Below, piece after piece: positions 24,178-34,211 of a stretch of 64,000 bases of DNA. The DNA is taken from positions 1-64,000 of the IMG/VR virus record IMGVR_UViG_3300020183_000039. The stretch is one strand, 5' to 3'. The translations under genes were made by a program, and so were the position numbers. Position 1 is the first letter of the stretch. Every line of letters begins with the position of its first letter. Under the pieces are notes generated by a model. The model was not told the origin of the DNA. It did not search any database and saw only the letters and a list, made by a program, of their open reading frames with translations. Source of the stretch: a virus.

Positions 24178-27100
24178 TGTACTGTGATAGATGCTTGATT
24201 CGAGGTAGCCTGAGACGCCGGAGTACCATTGGAACTGATAAGGCAACGGAAGAGATAGCCATTTGCCAAAGTCGAGAATGGTCTCACGACGAGGAACGAA
24301 GTGTCTGGATAAGTAGCTATGATGACATCATAGCCCTGGTCCGCCACTGTAGCCGTGGGTAGAGGACCATCGTACGTGCCGGAATCCAGGGTGGGCTCAG
24401 GAGTATTGCCCGTGTCATTGGTGCTGATCAAGCGGCCGAAGTCGTCGATCAGTTCCAGGAGAGACTCAGTGAGGACCTCCTCAGGAACGAATGTGAATCC
24501 GAACTCGTCATTGTCGATCAGAGGCCCGTCACTGATTGTAGTCCAGCCGCCGCCACTGTTAGTGTTCATCTGCCACTGGTACGTCAGCGTGCCGCTGTCG
24601 TCAGAGTAGGCCTGGATGAAGAAGCTCGCGAGCTCTCTGAGGCCGATAGGGCCGAGATTTTGCGGCTGCTGAGTGATGTAAATGCCGATGCCGTAGATGA
24701 CCAAGCGGCCGGGGCCAGTCGAAGTGGCCGGAGGCGCCGTATTGCTCGAGGTAACGATGCAACGGACTTTGTAGTTGAGCGCGGCAGTCGAAAGAGCAAC
24801 CACGCGCAGGTTTGGTCCTTCTGGATAGAAGGAAACCAGGCCGTCCCAGGGATCGTCTGTGACGGTGGTCGGGTAGGGAGCCCCGTCCATGTCTCCGTCA
24901 TCAAGCGTCTGAGTAGCGGGAGCGGCGATGTCTTCGACAAGTTCGAAACCGTCTTCCGTCTCGAGAATCAACAGAGATTCTGTTGCGATGTCATCGCCGG
25001 AAACGGACGCTCCGATAAGCCCGTTGTCATAGCTTTGGCCGGTGATTGTGACAAAGCCAGACCCGGTGTCTAGTTGCCACTCGTAGGACAGAGTGCCACC
25101 ATCGTCGGTGGTAGCATTGACCGAGAAGTAGCCTTCTTCGCGCGTGAAGAGATACAGGTCACTCGGACCTGTAATCGTGATAGTGCCAGGAAGAACAGTA
25201 AGCTGTGCGCTGCTGCTGAACACCGTCGGAGCCCCGCCAGTGCTATTGACAGCGGCACGGTAGAGGCTTCCGTCGAGAGCAAGGCCAGCCGGCGTGACAC
25301 CGAGAACCGGAGTCGTGACGCCGGAGAATTGACCTCCATTCGTGAGGTTGATCCAATTCGTACCATTCCACTGTTGCCACTGGTACGAGACAACTCCGTT
25401 ATCGTTCGTCGTTGCGGCGACAGAGAACTGCGCGAGGTTCGTGGAAACGACAGTGGAGTCACCAGGCTGACTCGTGATCGTGATCTCCTTGGGAATCACC
25501 GTGAGCAAGCAAGGCTCGGAGGTGACGTACGTGAATCCGAGATCAGATTCGACCGCTACTCTGAATTGAGCCTGATTGTAGAAGTTGTCCTGAGGGGTGA
25601 TCGTCAGCTTGTAAGTAGTCGCGCCATCGAACGTGGCATTATCGTTGATGTCAACCCACGGAGAAGTCGGGGTGAGACGAACTTGCCAACGGAAGAAGAA
25701 CGGCTCGACGACCCCGTTGAGAATGGTGATCTCAACGTCGCCGCTGTCACCAACGAGAAGCGAAAGCGAGAGTGGCTTGATAGCCACGAACGCGCTTGAC
25801 CTAGAGCGAGTACCAAGCGGACGGGGAGGACGGGGGAGGAACTCTTTGCGCTCGTGAAGAAGGTAAGCAGTCTCGGTCTCGACGCAGATGTCGTCGATGA
25901 CATCCTCCTCATCGATCAGGATCTCGCCGGCCTCTGTGGTGATCTCAAGATCATTCTCCGTGGTGATGGCAGGGGTGGCGTCCTCTTTGCCGAACAGGCA
26001 CTCGGTGCGGAAACTGTAGAGCGCCTTGGGATCGAAGACAGGATCATCGCTCGCGGACAGGTCTGCCACAAAGTACGCATAGCACACCGCGTAGTTCGAG
26101 AAAGACGCGCGATCAACATCGTCCGGGAACTCGACATTAGGAGCGATGAACTCACTGGAATCTCCGAGTTCAGCTTCGGGGCCGATTGCGTACGTCAGGA
26201 TGCCCTCGTCCACGTCGGTCTGGAGGAAGCCCGTGAGGAACCGTCTCCGACTGGAGTACTGGAGGTAACGGCCAGCGCGAGAGCCATCTGGAAGCAACCG
26301 ACGATACGCGTAAGCATCGTAGTCTACGATCGTGGATGGGTTGAAAGGCTTCGAGTTGGCGGGGTTCTCGAAACTGATGATCGCCTGCTGAAATCCAGAC
26401 TGGTTATCTAGGTCCGTATCGCGGACTTGAGAAACGAGATAGTCCTCCACGTAGAACGTGGTGTAGTCCGGCAGAGCGGTTCCATCTAGATAGTAGTCCT
26501 CGTCATAGAGTCTCGGTCGAAGGCTCGAAGGAGTAGTTTGAGTCTCCGAAGGAGGCAGGAGCCGCGAGAAGTAGCTCTGGTTCGCAAGTACTGCCTCGGT
26601 GCGGTTCCAGAATCTTGCGTTCCGGGGGTACTCGAGAGGCAGTCGAGCAAAATGACGGTACTGAGCCGGATCTTCCGGGCCTGTGTTCTTGTCCGCGATC
26701 AGCGTGTTAGTGTACGCGGCGTCGTAGCCTACGTCGGCCACATTGAGCACACGATGCTTCCAGAGACGCAGAGGCGTCTTGGAGTTCATCACCGTCGGAC
26801 GCATGCGCCAAGCGGGAGACTGGAAGATGATCTGATCCAGACGGACTCGGATGGGCAGAGGAGGGCAAGGCTCCGGCGGAGGATTTTCCGGATCGCAAGG
26901 CTGGCAGAGAAGCTCACCCTTGTCGTAGAAGCCTTCGTCCGCGTCGGAAGTCGGGACTGTGAAGTCGATGACCCCGTTGTCGAGATAGCATTGAGGAGGA
27001 GGAAGAGGCTTACCGCAGGGCGTGCAAACCGTGGGAAGATACGTATCCGTGTACTCGCCCTGATCAACCACTGTCTCAGCGGAATCGTCGCCGAACTCCT

Positions 27101-29444
27101 CGTCGTTCAGAGTGCAAGTGATCTCCGATGCTACGCCAATGAAACCGTCGTCATAGCCGATGCAGGCGATCTCGGGACTAACTACTCTGTCATATTCCTC
27201 GCCGTCGTACAGCACGCAGTCGTCATCGATATCCGCAGAGCCGAGGCCATCGATCCCGGGAGGACCGAGGAACGGGAGTTGCCCGTAGACGTAAGGACCA
27301 TTGTCGATGGTGCCGCACTCCTCGCCACAGACCGTGTTGACTAGCGGCGGCGGCAGCGGGTTGCCCACCGTATAGATCCCGCCATCAGCGTTCTCGCAGA
27401 GAGTCGTGGGAGCAAAGTTGCAGAACGGTTGGATCAGCTCGTCGAACTCTCCGTCATCGAACGACAGGAATCCAGAGATGAACTTGGCATTGAGGCATCC
27501 GACATCGGATTGCTCAGCGTAGAGCACAGCATCGAGTTCTGGTCTGCGATCGAATTCGCCGTCATCGGCCGTCATCCAGGCGGCTTCGGCCGGGATCGGG
27601 AAGTAGGTCTCGTTGTCTAGAGTCGGGTCAAAGACCCACTCCACGCAGGGGAACTCGACTTCGCCGAACGTCGTCTTAGCGTTGTACTCGAACGACACCG
27701 CACTGAGCTCGAGCCCGTCGAACGCTAGAGCAAAGCCATCGTACTCGCCATCCGAGTCGCTAGCGACAAGCACGATCTCGTTGAACTGGCCCGGATCAGA
27801 CATGAGGACAGGACCCGGTTGCCCGTCGACATCGATGATCAAATCATCGTAGTCAATGATACGCTCGAAATCCTCTTGAGTGACGTTTCCGTCAAAGGGG
27901 CTACGATCGTAGATTCCCTCGTCGACCACGTTCGTGGGCGGGATGGCATCATCGAAGTCCCCATCGTCCAGGTAGAACTGCCCCAGTGGCTGCTCATACT
28001 CCCCATTGTTGATATCTCCGTCGATAGGTCCCAAGAACAGCACGCCATTGCAGCCTATGGCAAAGCTAGTATCTGGCCCGGGATCCGTAGCGATCTCATC
28101 TGGCTCCGGGTCATAAAACTGTCGGAGCGTCATCGTGAAGTTCGGAGTATCGCAGATACCGAACTCGGGGTCAGGAGGCAGATAGCAAGGCTTGGTATAG
28201 ATGCTCGCGTCGTCGATGCAGATCTCGAACCCGTTTTCCGTTGCCAGCTCAGTGGGCTCGTCTGTGAAGAACCCGTCGTCATCCAGACTAGACGTCGGAA
28301 CGGATGTCAGCGGGTACTCACCATTGCTAACGGTCTCCAGGGGCGGGATCGGATCTTCGAATGTCCCGTTGTCGGTAATACTAGCACTGCCCTGCGGAGC
28401 ATTGATGAGAAGTTTGATCGGAGGCTCGGTCTCGACATTGCAAGCCGGGTCTTCGATGGCCAGAAGTTCGCCGTTGTCCGTCTCCAGATCTTTCAGATCC
28501 TGAGTCTGCAGGACAGTCGTTTTCGTCTCGAGAGACACCGTAGGATTATAGACGTCGTCACAGCCTTCGACTGAGAAGTTGTAGTGAGACGTGAGGTATG
28601 CCGTGGCTGGCCCTGGCTTGAGACCGATAAGCTCAAGAAGTTCGGCAATGGAGATCTCCTTGAGGATGTCGTCCAGAGACAGCCCTTCTTCTTCGTTGAA
28701 CCCGTGGACGTCAAGGGCGTCGAAGAGGAAATGACTCGAGATCCAGTTGCCTTTGTTGCCCCAAAGGCCGAGGAACTGGTTCCTGATCTGCTCAGATCCC
28801 CAGTCATTGATGTCTTCCCAGTCTTCGATGAAGAAGAGGAATGGCTCGGCGAGAGAGCCTTCTACAGAGATATTGACGCCAGTGCTATCGGAGTTAAGGA
28901 TCCGGACAGACGTGAGCCGTTGAGATATGTCCTGAGTAACATAGAAAGTCTCGTCGGGACCGCCGGCTGCCGTGACATCGACAAGCTCATTGAACACGTA
29001 CTCGCCGCCTACAATCAGGCGAGGAGTGCTTTCGTACAGGACGTCACGAGGCTGGCCAAACGGCACAACATGGGTCTTGCCGTCCTGCGCGAAGACGTCG
29101 AAGGCCAGGTCAGCTGAGGCCCCGACTTTAGAGCGGTTGAAAGGGGCCGGACGCTCGGAGTAGTCCCTGTCTTTATTGTAGACACCGTAAGAGCCGACCT
29201 GTACGGCTCGCTTCTCGGATACAGTACGAGGAAGCCCTTCCCACTCGTACGACCCATCGATCGTGGGGATCCTTTTCCCCCAGTACGAAGGCCCGTTAAA
29301 GCCAAGCAGCTGAGCGTTCCAATCGATCTGGCCGTTAACACGCGCCAGAACCTGACTCAGAGCCTGCTTCTGCTCTTCGGTGTAAACCGTGGGAAGATGG
29401 CCACGGAGCTCGTATTGTTCCCGGTCGAATACGGGGCTCGGCAT
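24174..29444 (-). CDS. Giant virion protein with DGxYD repeats and Ig-like domains
   Basis: 1756 residues, the largest gene here. The N-terminus (HLPTVYTEEQKQALSQVLARVNG, GPSYWGKRIP) is likely a baseplate anchor. From about 350 to 900 there are many short acidic units of the form D-[DNS]-G-x-[FYIM]-[DT]...P...V-x-[DE]-x-G-x-[YF]-D (for example DDGDFDDAIPPTNVVDEGIY). From about 1215 to the end lie four Ig-like domains marked by 'ITITSQP...F.V.A...G..SYQWQ...G..W..I'. Ig-like domains in phage virions bind cell-surface sugar. Probably a long fibre or baseplate adhesin. Confidence 0.8.
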   Translation of the reverse strand: MPSPVFDREQYELRGHLPTVYTEEQKQALSQVLARVNGQIDWNAQLLGFNGPSYWGKRIPTIDGSYEWEGLPRTVSEKRAVQVGSYGVYNKDRDYSERPAPFNRSKVGASADLAFDVFAQDGKTHVVPFGQPRDVLYESTPRLIVGGEYVFNELVDVTAAGGPDETFYVTQDISQRLTSVRILNSDSTGVNISVEGSLAEPFLFFIEDWEDINDWGSEQIRNQFLGLWGNKGNWISSHFLFDALDVHGFNEEEGLSLDDILKEISIAELLELIGLKPGPATAYLTSHYNFSVEGCDDVYNPTVSLETKTTVLQTQDLKDLETDNGELLAIEDPACNVETEPPIKLLINAPQGSASITDNGTFEDPIPPLETVSNGEYPLTSVPTSSLDDDGFFTDEPTELATENGFEICIDDASIYTKPCYLPPDPEFGICDTPNFTMTLRQFYDPEPDEIATDPGPDTSFAIGCNGVLFLGPIDGDINNGEYEQPLGQFYLDDGDFDDAIPPTNVVDEGIYDRSPFDGNVTQEDFERIIDYDDLIIDVDGQPGPVLMSDPGQFNEIVLVASDSDGEYDGFALAFDGLELSAVSFEYNAKTTFGEVEFPCVEWVFDPTLDNETYFPIPAEAAWMTADDGEFDRRPELDAVLYAEQSDVGCLNAKFISGFLSFDDGEFDELIQPFCNFAPTTLCENADGGIYTVGNPLPPPLVNTVCGEECGTIDNGPYVYGQLPFLGPPGIDGLGSADIDDDCVLYDGEEYDRVVSPEIACIGYDDGFIGVASEITCTLNDEEFGDDSAETVVDQGEYTDTYLPTVCTPCGKPLPPPQCYLDNGVIDFTVPTSDADEGFYDKGELLCQPCDPENPPPEPCPPLPIRVRLDQIIFQSPAWRMRPTVMNSKTPLRLWKHRVLNVADVGYDAAYTNTLIADKNTGPEDPAQYRHFARLPLEYPRNARFWNRTEAVLANQSYFSRLLPPSETQTTPSSLRPRLYDEDYYLDGTALPDYTTFYVEDYLVSQVRDTDLDNQSGFQQAIISFENPANSKPFNPSTIVDYDAYAYRRLLPDGSRAGRYLQYSSRRRFLTGFLQTDVDEGILTYAIGPEAELGDSSEFIAPNVEFPDDVDRASFSNYAVCYAYFVADLSASDDPVFDPKALYSFRTECLFGKEDATPAITTENDLEITTEAGEILIDEEDVIDDICVETETAYLLHERKEFLPRPPRPLGTRSRSSAFVAIKPLSLSLLVGDSGDVEITILNGVVEPFFFRWQVRLTPTSPWVDINDNATFDGATTYKLTITPQDNFYNQAQFRVAVESDLGFTYVTSEPCLLTVIPKEITITSQPGDSTVVSTNLAQFSVAATTNDNGVVSYQWQQWNGTNWINLTNGGQFSGVTTPVLGVTPAGLALDGSLYRAAVNSTGGAPTVFSSSAQLTVLPGTITITGPSDLYLFTREEGYFSVNATTDDGGTLSYEWQLDTGSGFVTITGQSYDNGLIGASVSGDDIATESLLILETEDGFELVEDIAAPATQTLDDGDMDGAPYPTTVTDDPWDGLVSFYPEGPNLRVVALSTAALNYKVRCIVTSSNTAPPATSTGPGRLVIYGIGIYITQQPQNLGPIGLRELASFFIQAYSDDSGTLTYQWQMNTNSGGGWTTISDGPLIDNDEFGFTFVPEEVLTESLLELIDDFGRLISTNDTGNTPEPTLDSGTYDGPLPTATVADQGYDVIIATYPDTSFLVVRPFSTLANGYLFRCLISSNGTPASQATSNQASITVQ

Positions 29445-29447
29445 GGC

Positions 29448-29651
29448 TTAGAAAGTCCCGTTGTTGACGAGAGTCGGAAGAGCCGCTTCTATAGCGGCCT
29501 TCTGCGCGTCCACGTAAGCCTTGGTAGCTCCTTCGTCGGGGACAAGGGGATAGACATTAACATCGGTCTCGAGTCCCGTGATGCGATTGCCACGCATATC
29601 AAGAACTCCGGTTATCTGAACGTCCGCACCAGAAACCCTAGAAGAAGCCAT
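29448..29651 (-). CDS. Small fibre-linker protein
   Basis: 67 residues, SGADVQITGVLDMRGNRITGLETDVNVYPLVPDEGATKAYVDAQ. This 'G..I..L..P....DAATK.YVD' motif is the usual trimer-start of phage fibres, here as an independent tiny gene. It ends LVNNGTF, another of the shared C-termini, and overlaps the next gene's end by 14 bases. Possibly an adaptor that joins a fibre to the baseplate. Confidence 0.75.
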   Translation of the reverse strand: MASSRVSGADVQITGVLDMRGNRITGLETDVNVYPLVPDEGATKAYVDAQKAAIEAALPTLVNNGTF

Positions 29652-31134
29652 CGTCCAACGCTGTCGTGAATGTTATGTCGACGTATGCCTTTGTCGACAG
29701 ATCAGACTGCTCAACAGGTGCTCCCAAGTTGATCACTTGCTGTGGAGTTACTGTTGAAGTCTGAACTATAGAGACGATATTCTCAGCCAGGACCAGAAAT
29801 CCAGCTGGGTCCGTGGCTACGTTATCTCGAAGTGGATCAGAAAGAAGATCCGCGTCTCCGACGATCTGAGTCGGAGGCCTGAGTTCGATAGCTACCGGCT
29901 GATCGAATGTCGGAGCTTCGGTGTCCGAGCCGAACTTGAAATTCCCGCGGTCGAGAAGGTCATCATAGAGTTTGACAGCGCCGGTGACCGGCGACATGTA
30001 CTCAGCGGAGTACTTCTCTATGGAAGTGAAGAGTTCTCGTAGTGAATTGTCTTGGAAGTCCGTGAGCCATTTAGCTACTGGCTCGTATTTGACGGACGTG
30101 AAATTACGCTCGTCCGTCGTCTCCACTACGGCTTGTTCCTTGACCTCCAGCGTAGCAAGTACGATGTAAGGCCGCGGTTCCAGTTGATCAAACTTACCCT
30201 CAAGGAAGGGTTGTACTATAGTAACAGAGCCTACTGGCCGCTGATTCGGGTAGACCGCTTGGCCGGTGTAGAGGACCGAGGTGACTTCGGCGGTGCCGTC
30301 CCAGAAGAACAACTTCCAGTAACGCCGGCCCCCGTCGGAATTGCCTCTAACGGTCCAACCAAGATCCTCTGGCTCCCGGCTATCTTCTATGTGCCAGACG
30401 ATCGCGTCGATGGAACTGTAGAGCGCGCATTTGGCCGTCCCAAGCAGTGGTTCGGCGACCGAGAGCTTGAACTCTCTGGCCACGACCGGCACCGTGAAGT
30501 CGATGTCGACATACGAAGCGTCTGGGTACTTGCCAGCTACGGCGTATTCAGTAGGACTCCATGATCCGTCCTCGAAGCTCGAGAACATCGCCGAGACCGG
30601 GCGGTACGGAGCGGTCCTATTCGCCTCGTAAAGCGAGGCGCTGCCCCCAAGAGAGTAGTTCTCGACGTCGAAAACACCGTCAGGCGGGTCTTCAGGCCGA
30701 GCGTAGTCTATGTAGTATCCAGCCTGATAGACTCCGTCCTGAACCCCGCCGTCTACGATCGTTCTAAGATCGATGGCGAGAGTATCGGTCTGGATCTGGC
30801 CATGCTGCCAGGTGATCGTCCCGCTCTCGAAGAGCAAGATATGTTGGTCCTCAGTCCATGCCCCAACTTCTAGCGAGCCGGGACCACGAGTTGTACCAAA
30901 CTGCGGGTCGACGTAGACCAGGCCATTGTCCTTCTCCCCAAAGTACTCGAGTTGGAACCCCTGAGAGATGCCGGGAAGGCGATTGTAGATCGGAAGACCG
31001 TCAGCTCGCCCCCAAACCGTAGGGACCGGAGCGATCCGCTTAATCCTAGCGGCTTCCTCATTGAGAACCTGGACTTTAGCAAATCCGTCTACAAGAGGCT
31101 TCGTTACGATCTTGCTAGGTGGAGCTTTCGTCAT
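29638..31134 (-). CDS. Baseplate/fibre attachment protein
   Basis: 498 residues. The N-terminal half is beta-rich (VYVDPQFGTTRGPGSLEVG, ITWQHGQIQTDTLAIDLR), with a middle segment around 190-300 similar to discoidin/galactose-binding folds (YVDIDFTVPVVAREFKLSVAEPLLG, WTVRGNSDGGRRYWKLFFWD) by pattern only. The C-terminus has GAPVEQSDLSTKAYVDI, the fibre motif, then LDDGFF. Located between wedge and giant virion genes; a carbohydrate-binding fibre hub is plausible. Confidence 0.72.
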   Translation of the reverse strand: MTKAPPSKIVTKPLVDGFAKVQVLNEEAARIKRIAPVPTVWGRADGLPIYNRLPGISQGFQLEYFGEKDNGLVYVDPQFGTTRGPGSLEVGAWTEDQHILLFESGTITWQHGQIQTDTLAIDLRTIVDGGVQDGVYQAGYYIDYARPEDPPDGVFDVENYSLGGSASLYEANRTAPYRPVSAMFSSFEDGSWSPTEYAVAGKYPDASYVDIDFTVPVVAREFKLSVAEPLLGTAKCALYSSIDAIVWHIEDSREPEDLGWTVRGNSDGGRRYWKLFFWDGTAEVTSVLYTGQAVYPNQRPVGSVTIVQPFLEGKFDQLEPRPYIVLATLEVKEQAVVETTDERNFTSVKYEPVAKWLTDFQDNSLRELFTSIEKYSAEYMSPVTGAVKLYDDLLDRGNFKFGSDTEAPTFDQPVAIELRPPTQIVGDADLLSDPLRDNVATDPAGFLVLAENIVSIVQTSTVTPQQVINLGAPVEQSDLSTKAYVDITFTTALDDGFF

Positions 31135-34100
31135 AGAGCAAGCGTCCCGTCACCGTAGTTCACTGGCTTGTACGGGAACGCGGTGCCCGTATAGAAAGAT
31201 AGCTGAGAAGGCTGAGAGCGCGTGTTGGTGTTCTCCCAGACGAATGTCTTGGACGCCAGAGTGTTAGCCTTGGAGGTCACAGTGATCGTCGCCGTTCCGA
31301 GCTTATTAGTTGACACTTGCACACCAAGACGTGACAACAGTCGCTCGGAACCGACCGAAGCTACCACGAACTTCAGAAGATTTCCGAAGACCTCTTCGAT
31401 CCTGGGAGTGTTGATGACCTCTCCAGCCCACGACGTAACTAGGTCCGGCGGAGTGAATGATCGGATGGCCCGGTAGAACTTCTGAGAGTAGTCGTTCTGA
31501 TCGATGATCACATCCTCGTAACGATATGTCGGATCGTAGTACTTGACCGTTTCAGCTTTGTCGGTACGAACGAAAATCCCGTTATCGAAGTAAACCTCCA
31601 AGTCAGTAAGAGGAGTCACATGCTTCGTAGCTTCGTACTGACGGAAGATCGTGCCATTGCGGAACAGAGCCGCGTCTCCAGGAGCGAACCTAAAGATGTC
31701 TCGGAAGACCGGAATGCCACGGGTCTCCACTTGCCAGCCAGAACTGGACCAGAAATAGGATCCCAGCGTCTCCCCTACTGGCCCGATGACCTGAACTGTC
31801 TGACCGAAGATCAAGTCCGTCGGCACTCGGATAGACCCTTGCTCGATCAGCAACTGAGTGATGTCTTGCGGAGAGAAGAACGAAGGCAGAACGCTCTGAT
31901 TCAGAGTGTAGTTGTATCGGAAAGTGCTTGCCGGAACTTCGATCATGAACCCGTCTTCGACAAGCTTGTCCGGATCATCAATACTCGGCGTGAAGTCGAC
32001 AATCGCCTGGAAGTATCGCGGCAGCGGCAGATTAGCCTCGATCAACCGTTTGCACGAAGGAGTCAGCACGTCGCATTGCTCAGCGAGAACAGTACAGTTC
32101 TCAAGTTCCGTAGCGTTAAAGCCACCGCGAGCTCTGTAACGAAGGTACTCGCCCAAAGCGAACCGAGCTTTGTAGCGGAACGGGCTGTCCGAAAAGAGAG
32201 GACGGCCAGCGCAGTCGAGATAACTTACTACTTCGATGACCTGCAGGATGCCGTCTGCGACAAGCTGATCGACAAGCTCTGAGTAGGTGCCGATAGTGTT
32301 GTTGCAGAAGGTAAAGTCCTGAAGAGCTTTGACATAGAGCTGGACAACGCCTTTGAGCTCACTGATGTAGCAGGAGTCCTCAAGAACCGAGCCAGCAAGA
32401 AACTGCTCCTGGGACGGAGTCACGAGGATCTGTCCGGCCGTGTAGACTTGGTCTTCGGCAAGAAGCTGCACCGACACGGTGTCAGTTCCAACATAGCCCT
32501 GAGCTTGAGCGGTACCAAGGTCAGCGAGGTTGCTCGTGATCGTGAAGTCTTTCTTTGCGACCCATACTGGGTAGCCAGGACGCAGCGAAAGCGGCACGTA
32601 GCTAGGCACGCGAGGCTCGTAGACCTCGTTGTTGAGATCGCTTCTCACGAACTCGACGATCTGCGGGTTGTATTCGTTTGCGTCGTTGAATGCCTCGATC
32701 TCTAAACCAGCGTTCCAATCTGAGAAGCTCTTAGCTGCGGACAACGTGCCATCAAGAACAAGCTCCTGAGTCGTCTTCTTGCCGGTGTACGTGAAGCTAG
32801 CAAGTACCACATGGAGAGTGGCCTGAGCCGCAGTCACCACGCTGATGACCTGGCCGGTAGAGTACTCGCCAGGAGATAGAGCGCGGATGATTTGGAACGA
32901 GAGGTCGTCGATATTAGCATGATACGACTTGTCGCCCGTGATCGGAGTGAACCCGTTAAGCACCTCGTAGTAGAGGGGCACAAGGCCAGTACGATTGACG
33001 ACCAGATCGCCTTCTTGAAGAGTATTGCCCGTGCGGAACGACTTCGGAGACACCACTCCGAACGAAGGACCAGAGATACTCCTCGGAGTGTAGTATGCTA
33101 CCAGAGAACCGATGTCCGGATCGATATACTGAGTCTCAGTACCCAGAGTCAGAGACAGAGCCGTTGCTAACGCGCCTTCTACGTCTGAGATGTTCGGTTC
33201 GTAGCTGACCGGGAACACCGCGTTCGGAGTCAGGATTCCGAACAGAGAGTCACGAACAGTCTGCGTGAGGTTACGAAGATCCTGAGCGTAAGGCTTGTTC
33301 GGATCGTAGCTCAACTGTAACGAGATATCTGCATCGTCCACTTCCATGGAGTAGACCGTGCCAGTGAACTCGGTCGGAAGGGAGAAACGAACCAGATTCT
33401 GCAGGCTTCTCCGTTGAGCCGAAGTCAGCGGAGTGCCGTCCGGATTGATGACGAAGAACGAGACTGCTGGGGCGCTGTCGACAAAGTTCTCGTCATAACG
33501 ATAGAAGTCTTTCTCAGACCGCCTGGGCAGCACATTGACGCCAGTTCCCGGACCAAGTGCGTCAGAGAAGAAGTCAACCCAGTCCTCAGCAGAGACCGGA
33601 TTGCGACGTCGAATAAGCGTGAAGAAACGTTCTTTGACCTGAGCTAGCAACTCCGGGTCCGAGCCACCACGAGCGGGCTCTGGATTAGTGACACCAAGAA
33701 CGCCAGCAAGTGACGTTACGGCTGACGTGATGGTATTAGCGTCTACGTTCGTGTTCGATCCACGAAGAAGCGAGACGGCAGTGATGCGGCCTGTCTCCTC
33801 TCCTGCAGGGATCCTGAGATTAGCATTGGTGACGAAAGCGATCGACTGACCGCCGGTCAGATTGGAGTCGGTGGCGAGTTCGAAGCCTTCGAAAACAACA
33901 AACTCCTGGTCTCGCGGCTCGATCGTGAACTTGACCTCTACTACCGAGCCGGCCCCGGTACGCCGTTGCGCACCAAGAAAGGGTCCGATCCACTCGACAA
34001 GTACGGACTCTGGGAACGAGTTAGCGAACGCGAGGAGCTCGGATTGAGCGAAGGCCTGACCCTCGAGCAGCGCCATGATCGGCGAGCCGCTAGAGAAGTC

Positions 34101-34211
34101 ATTAAGAGTTTCCCCAGAAGCCTCGTAGACCCTCTGGGCTGCCGCCGCGACCAGCTCCGATTCGTTTCTCGGATCGAGCTCGATCGGGGGCAAGGGCGCG
34201 TAATTCGGCAT
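31131..34211 (-). CDS. Baseplate wedge protein, gpJ/gp6-like
   Basis: 1026 residues. Residues 1-250 show the baseplate J pattern: SGETLNDFSSGSPIMALLEGQAFAQSELL, then AQRRTGAGSVVEVKF, FEGFELATDSN, RIPAGEETGRI, NPVSAEDW (the 'R..P.T..D'-type segment) and FFVINPDGTPLTSAQRRSLQNLV. It is over twice the usual J length; the C-terminal 600 residues repeat 'VYTAGQ/YSTGQ-[VI]-...T' beta units like those of large myovirus wedge proteins. It contracts or rearranges with the sheath. Overlaps both neighbours by four bases or fewer. Confidence 0.88.
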   Translation of the reverse strand: MPNYAPLPPIELDPRNESELVAAAAQRVYEASGETLNDFSSGSPIMALLEGQAFAQSELLAFANSFPESVLVEWIGPFLGAQRRTGAGSVVEVKFTIEPRDQEFVVFEGFELATDSNLTGGQSIAFVTNANLRIPAGEETGRITAVSLLRGSNTNVDANTITSAVTSLAGVLGVTNPEPARGGSDPELLAQVKERFFTLIRRRNPVSAEDWVDFFSDALGPGTGVNVLPRRSEKDFYRYDENFVDSAPAVSFFVINPDGTPLTSAQRRSLQNLVRFSLPTEFTGTVYSMEVDDADISLQLSYDPNKPYAQDLRNLTQTVRDSLFGILTPNAVFPVSYEPNISDVEGALATALSLTLGTETQYIDPDIGSLVAYYTPRSISGPSFGVVSPKSFRTGNTLQEGDLVVNRTGLVPLYYEVLNGFTPITGDKSYHANIDDLSFQIIRALSPGEYSTGQVISVVTAAQATLHVVLASFTYTGKKTTQELVLDGTLSAAKSFSDWNAGLEIEAFNDANEYNPQIVEFVRSDLNNEVYEPRVPSYVPLSLRPGYPVWVAKKDFTITSNLADLGTAQAQGYVGTDTVSVQLLAEDQVYTAGQILVTPSQEQFLAGSVLEDSCYISELKGVVQLYVKALQDFTFCNNTIGTYSELVDQLVADGILQVIEVVSYLDCAGRPLFSDSPFRYKARFALGEYLRYRARGGFNATELENCTVLAEQCDVLTPSCKRLIEANLPLPRYFQAIVDFTPSIDDPDKLVEDGFMIEVPASTFRYNYTLNQSVLPSFFSPQDITQLLIEQGSIRVPTDLIFGQTVQVIGPVGETLGSYFWSSSGWQVETRGIPVFRDIFRFAPGDAALFRNGTIFRQYEATKHVTPLTDLEVYFDNGIFVRTDKAETVKYYDPTYRYEDVIIDQNDYSQKFYRAIRSFTPPDLVTSWAGEVINTPRIEEVFGNLLKFVVASVGSERLLSRLGVQVSTNKLGTATITVTSKANTLASKTFVWENTNTRSQPSQLSFYTGTAFPYKPVNYGDGTLAL

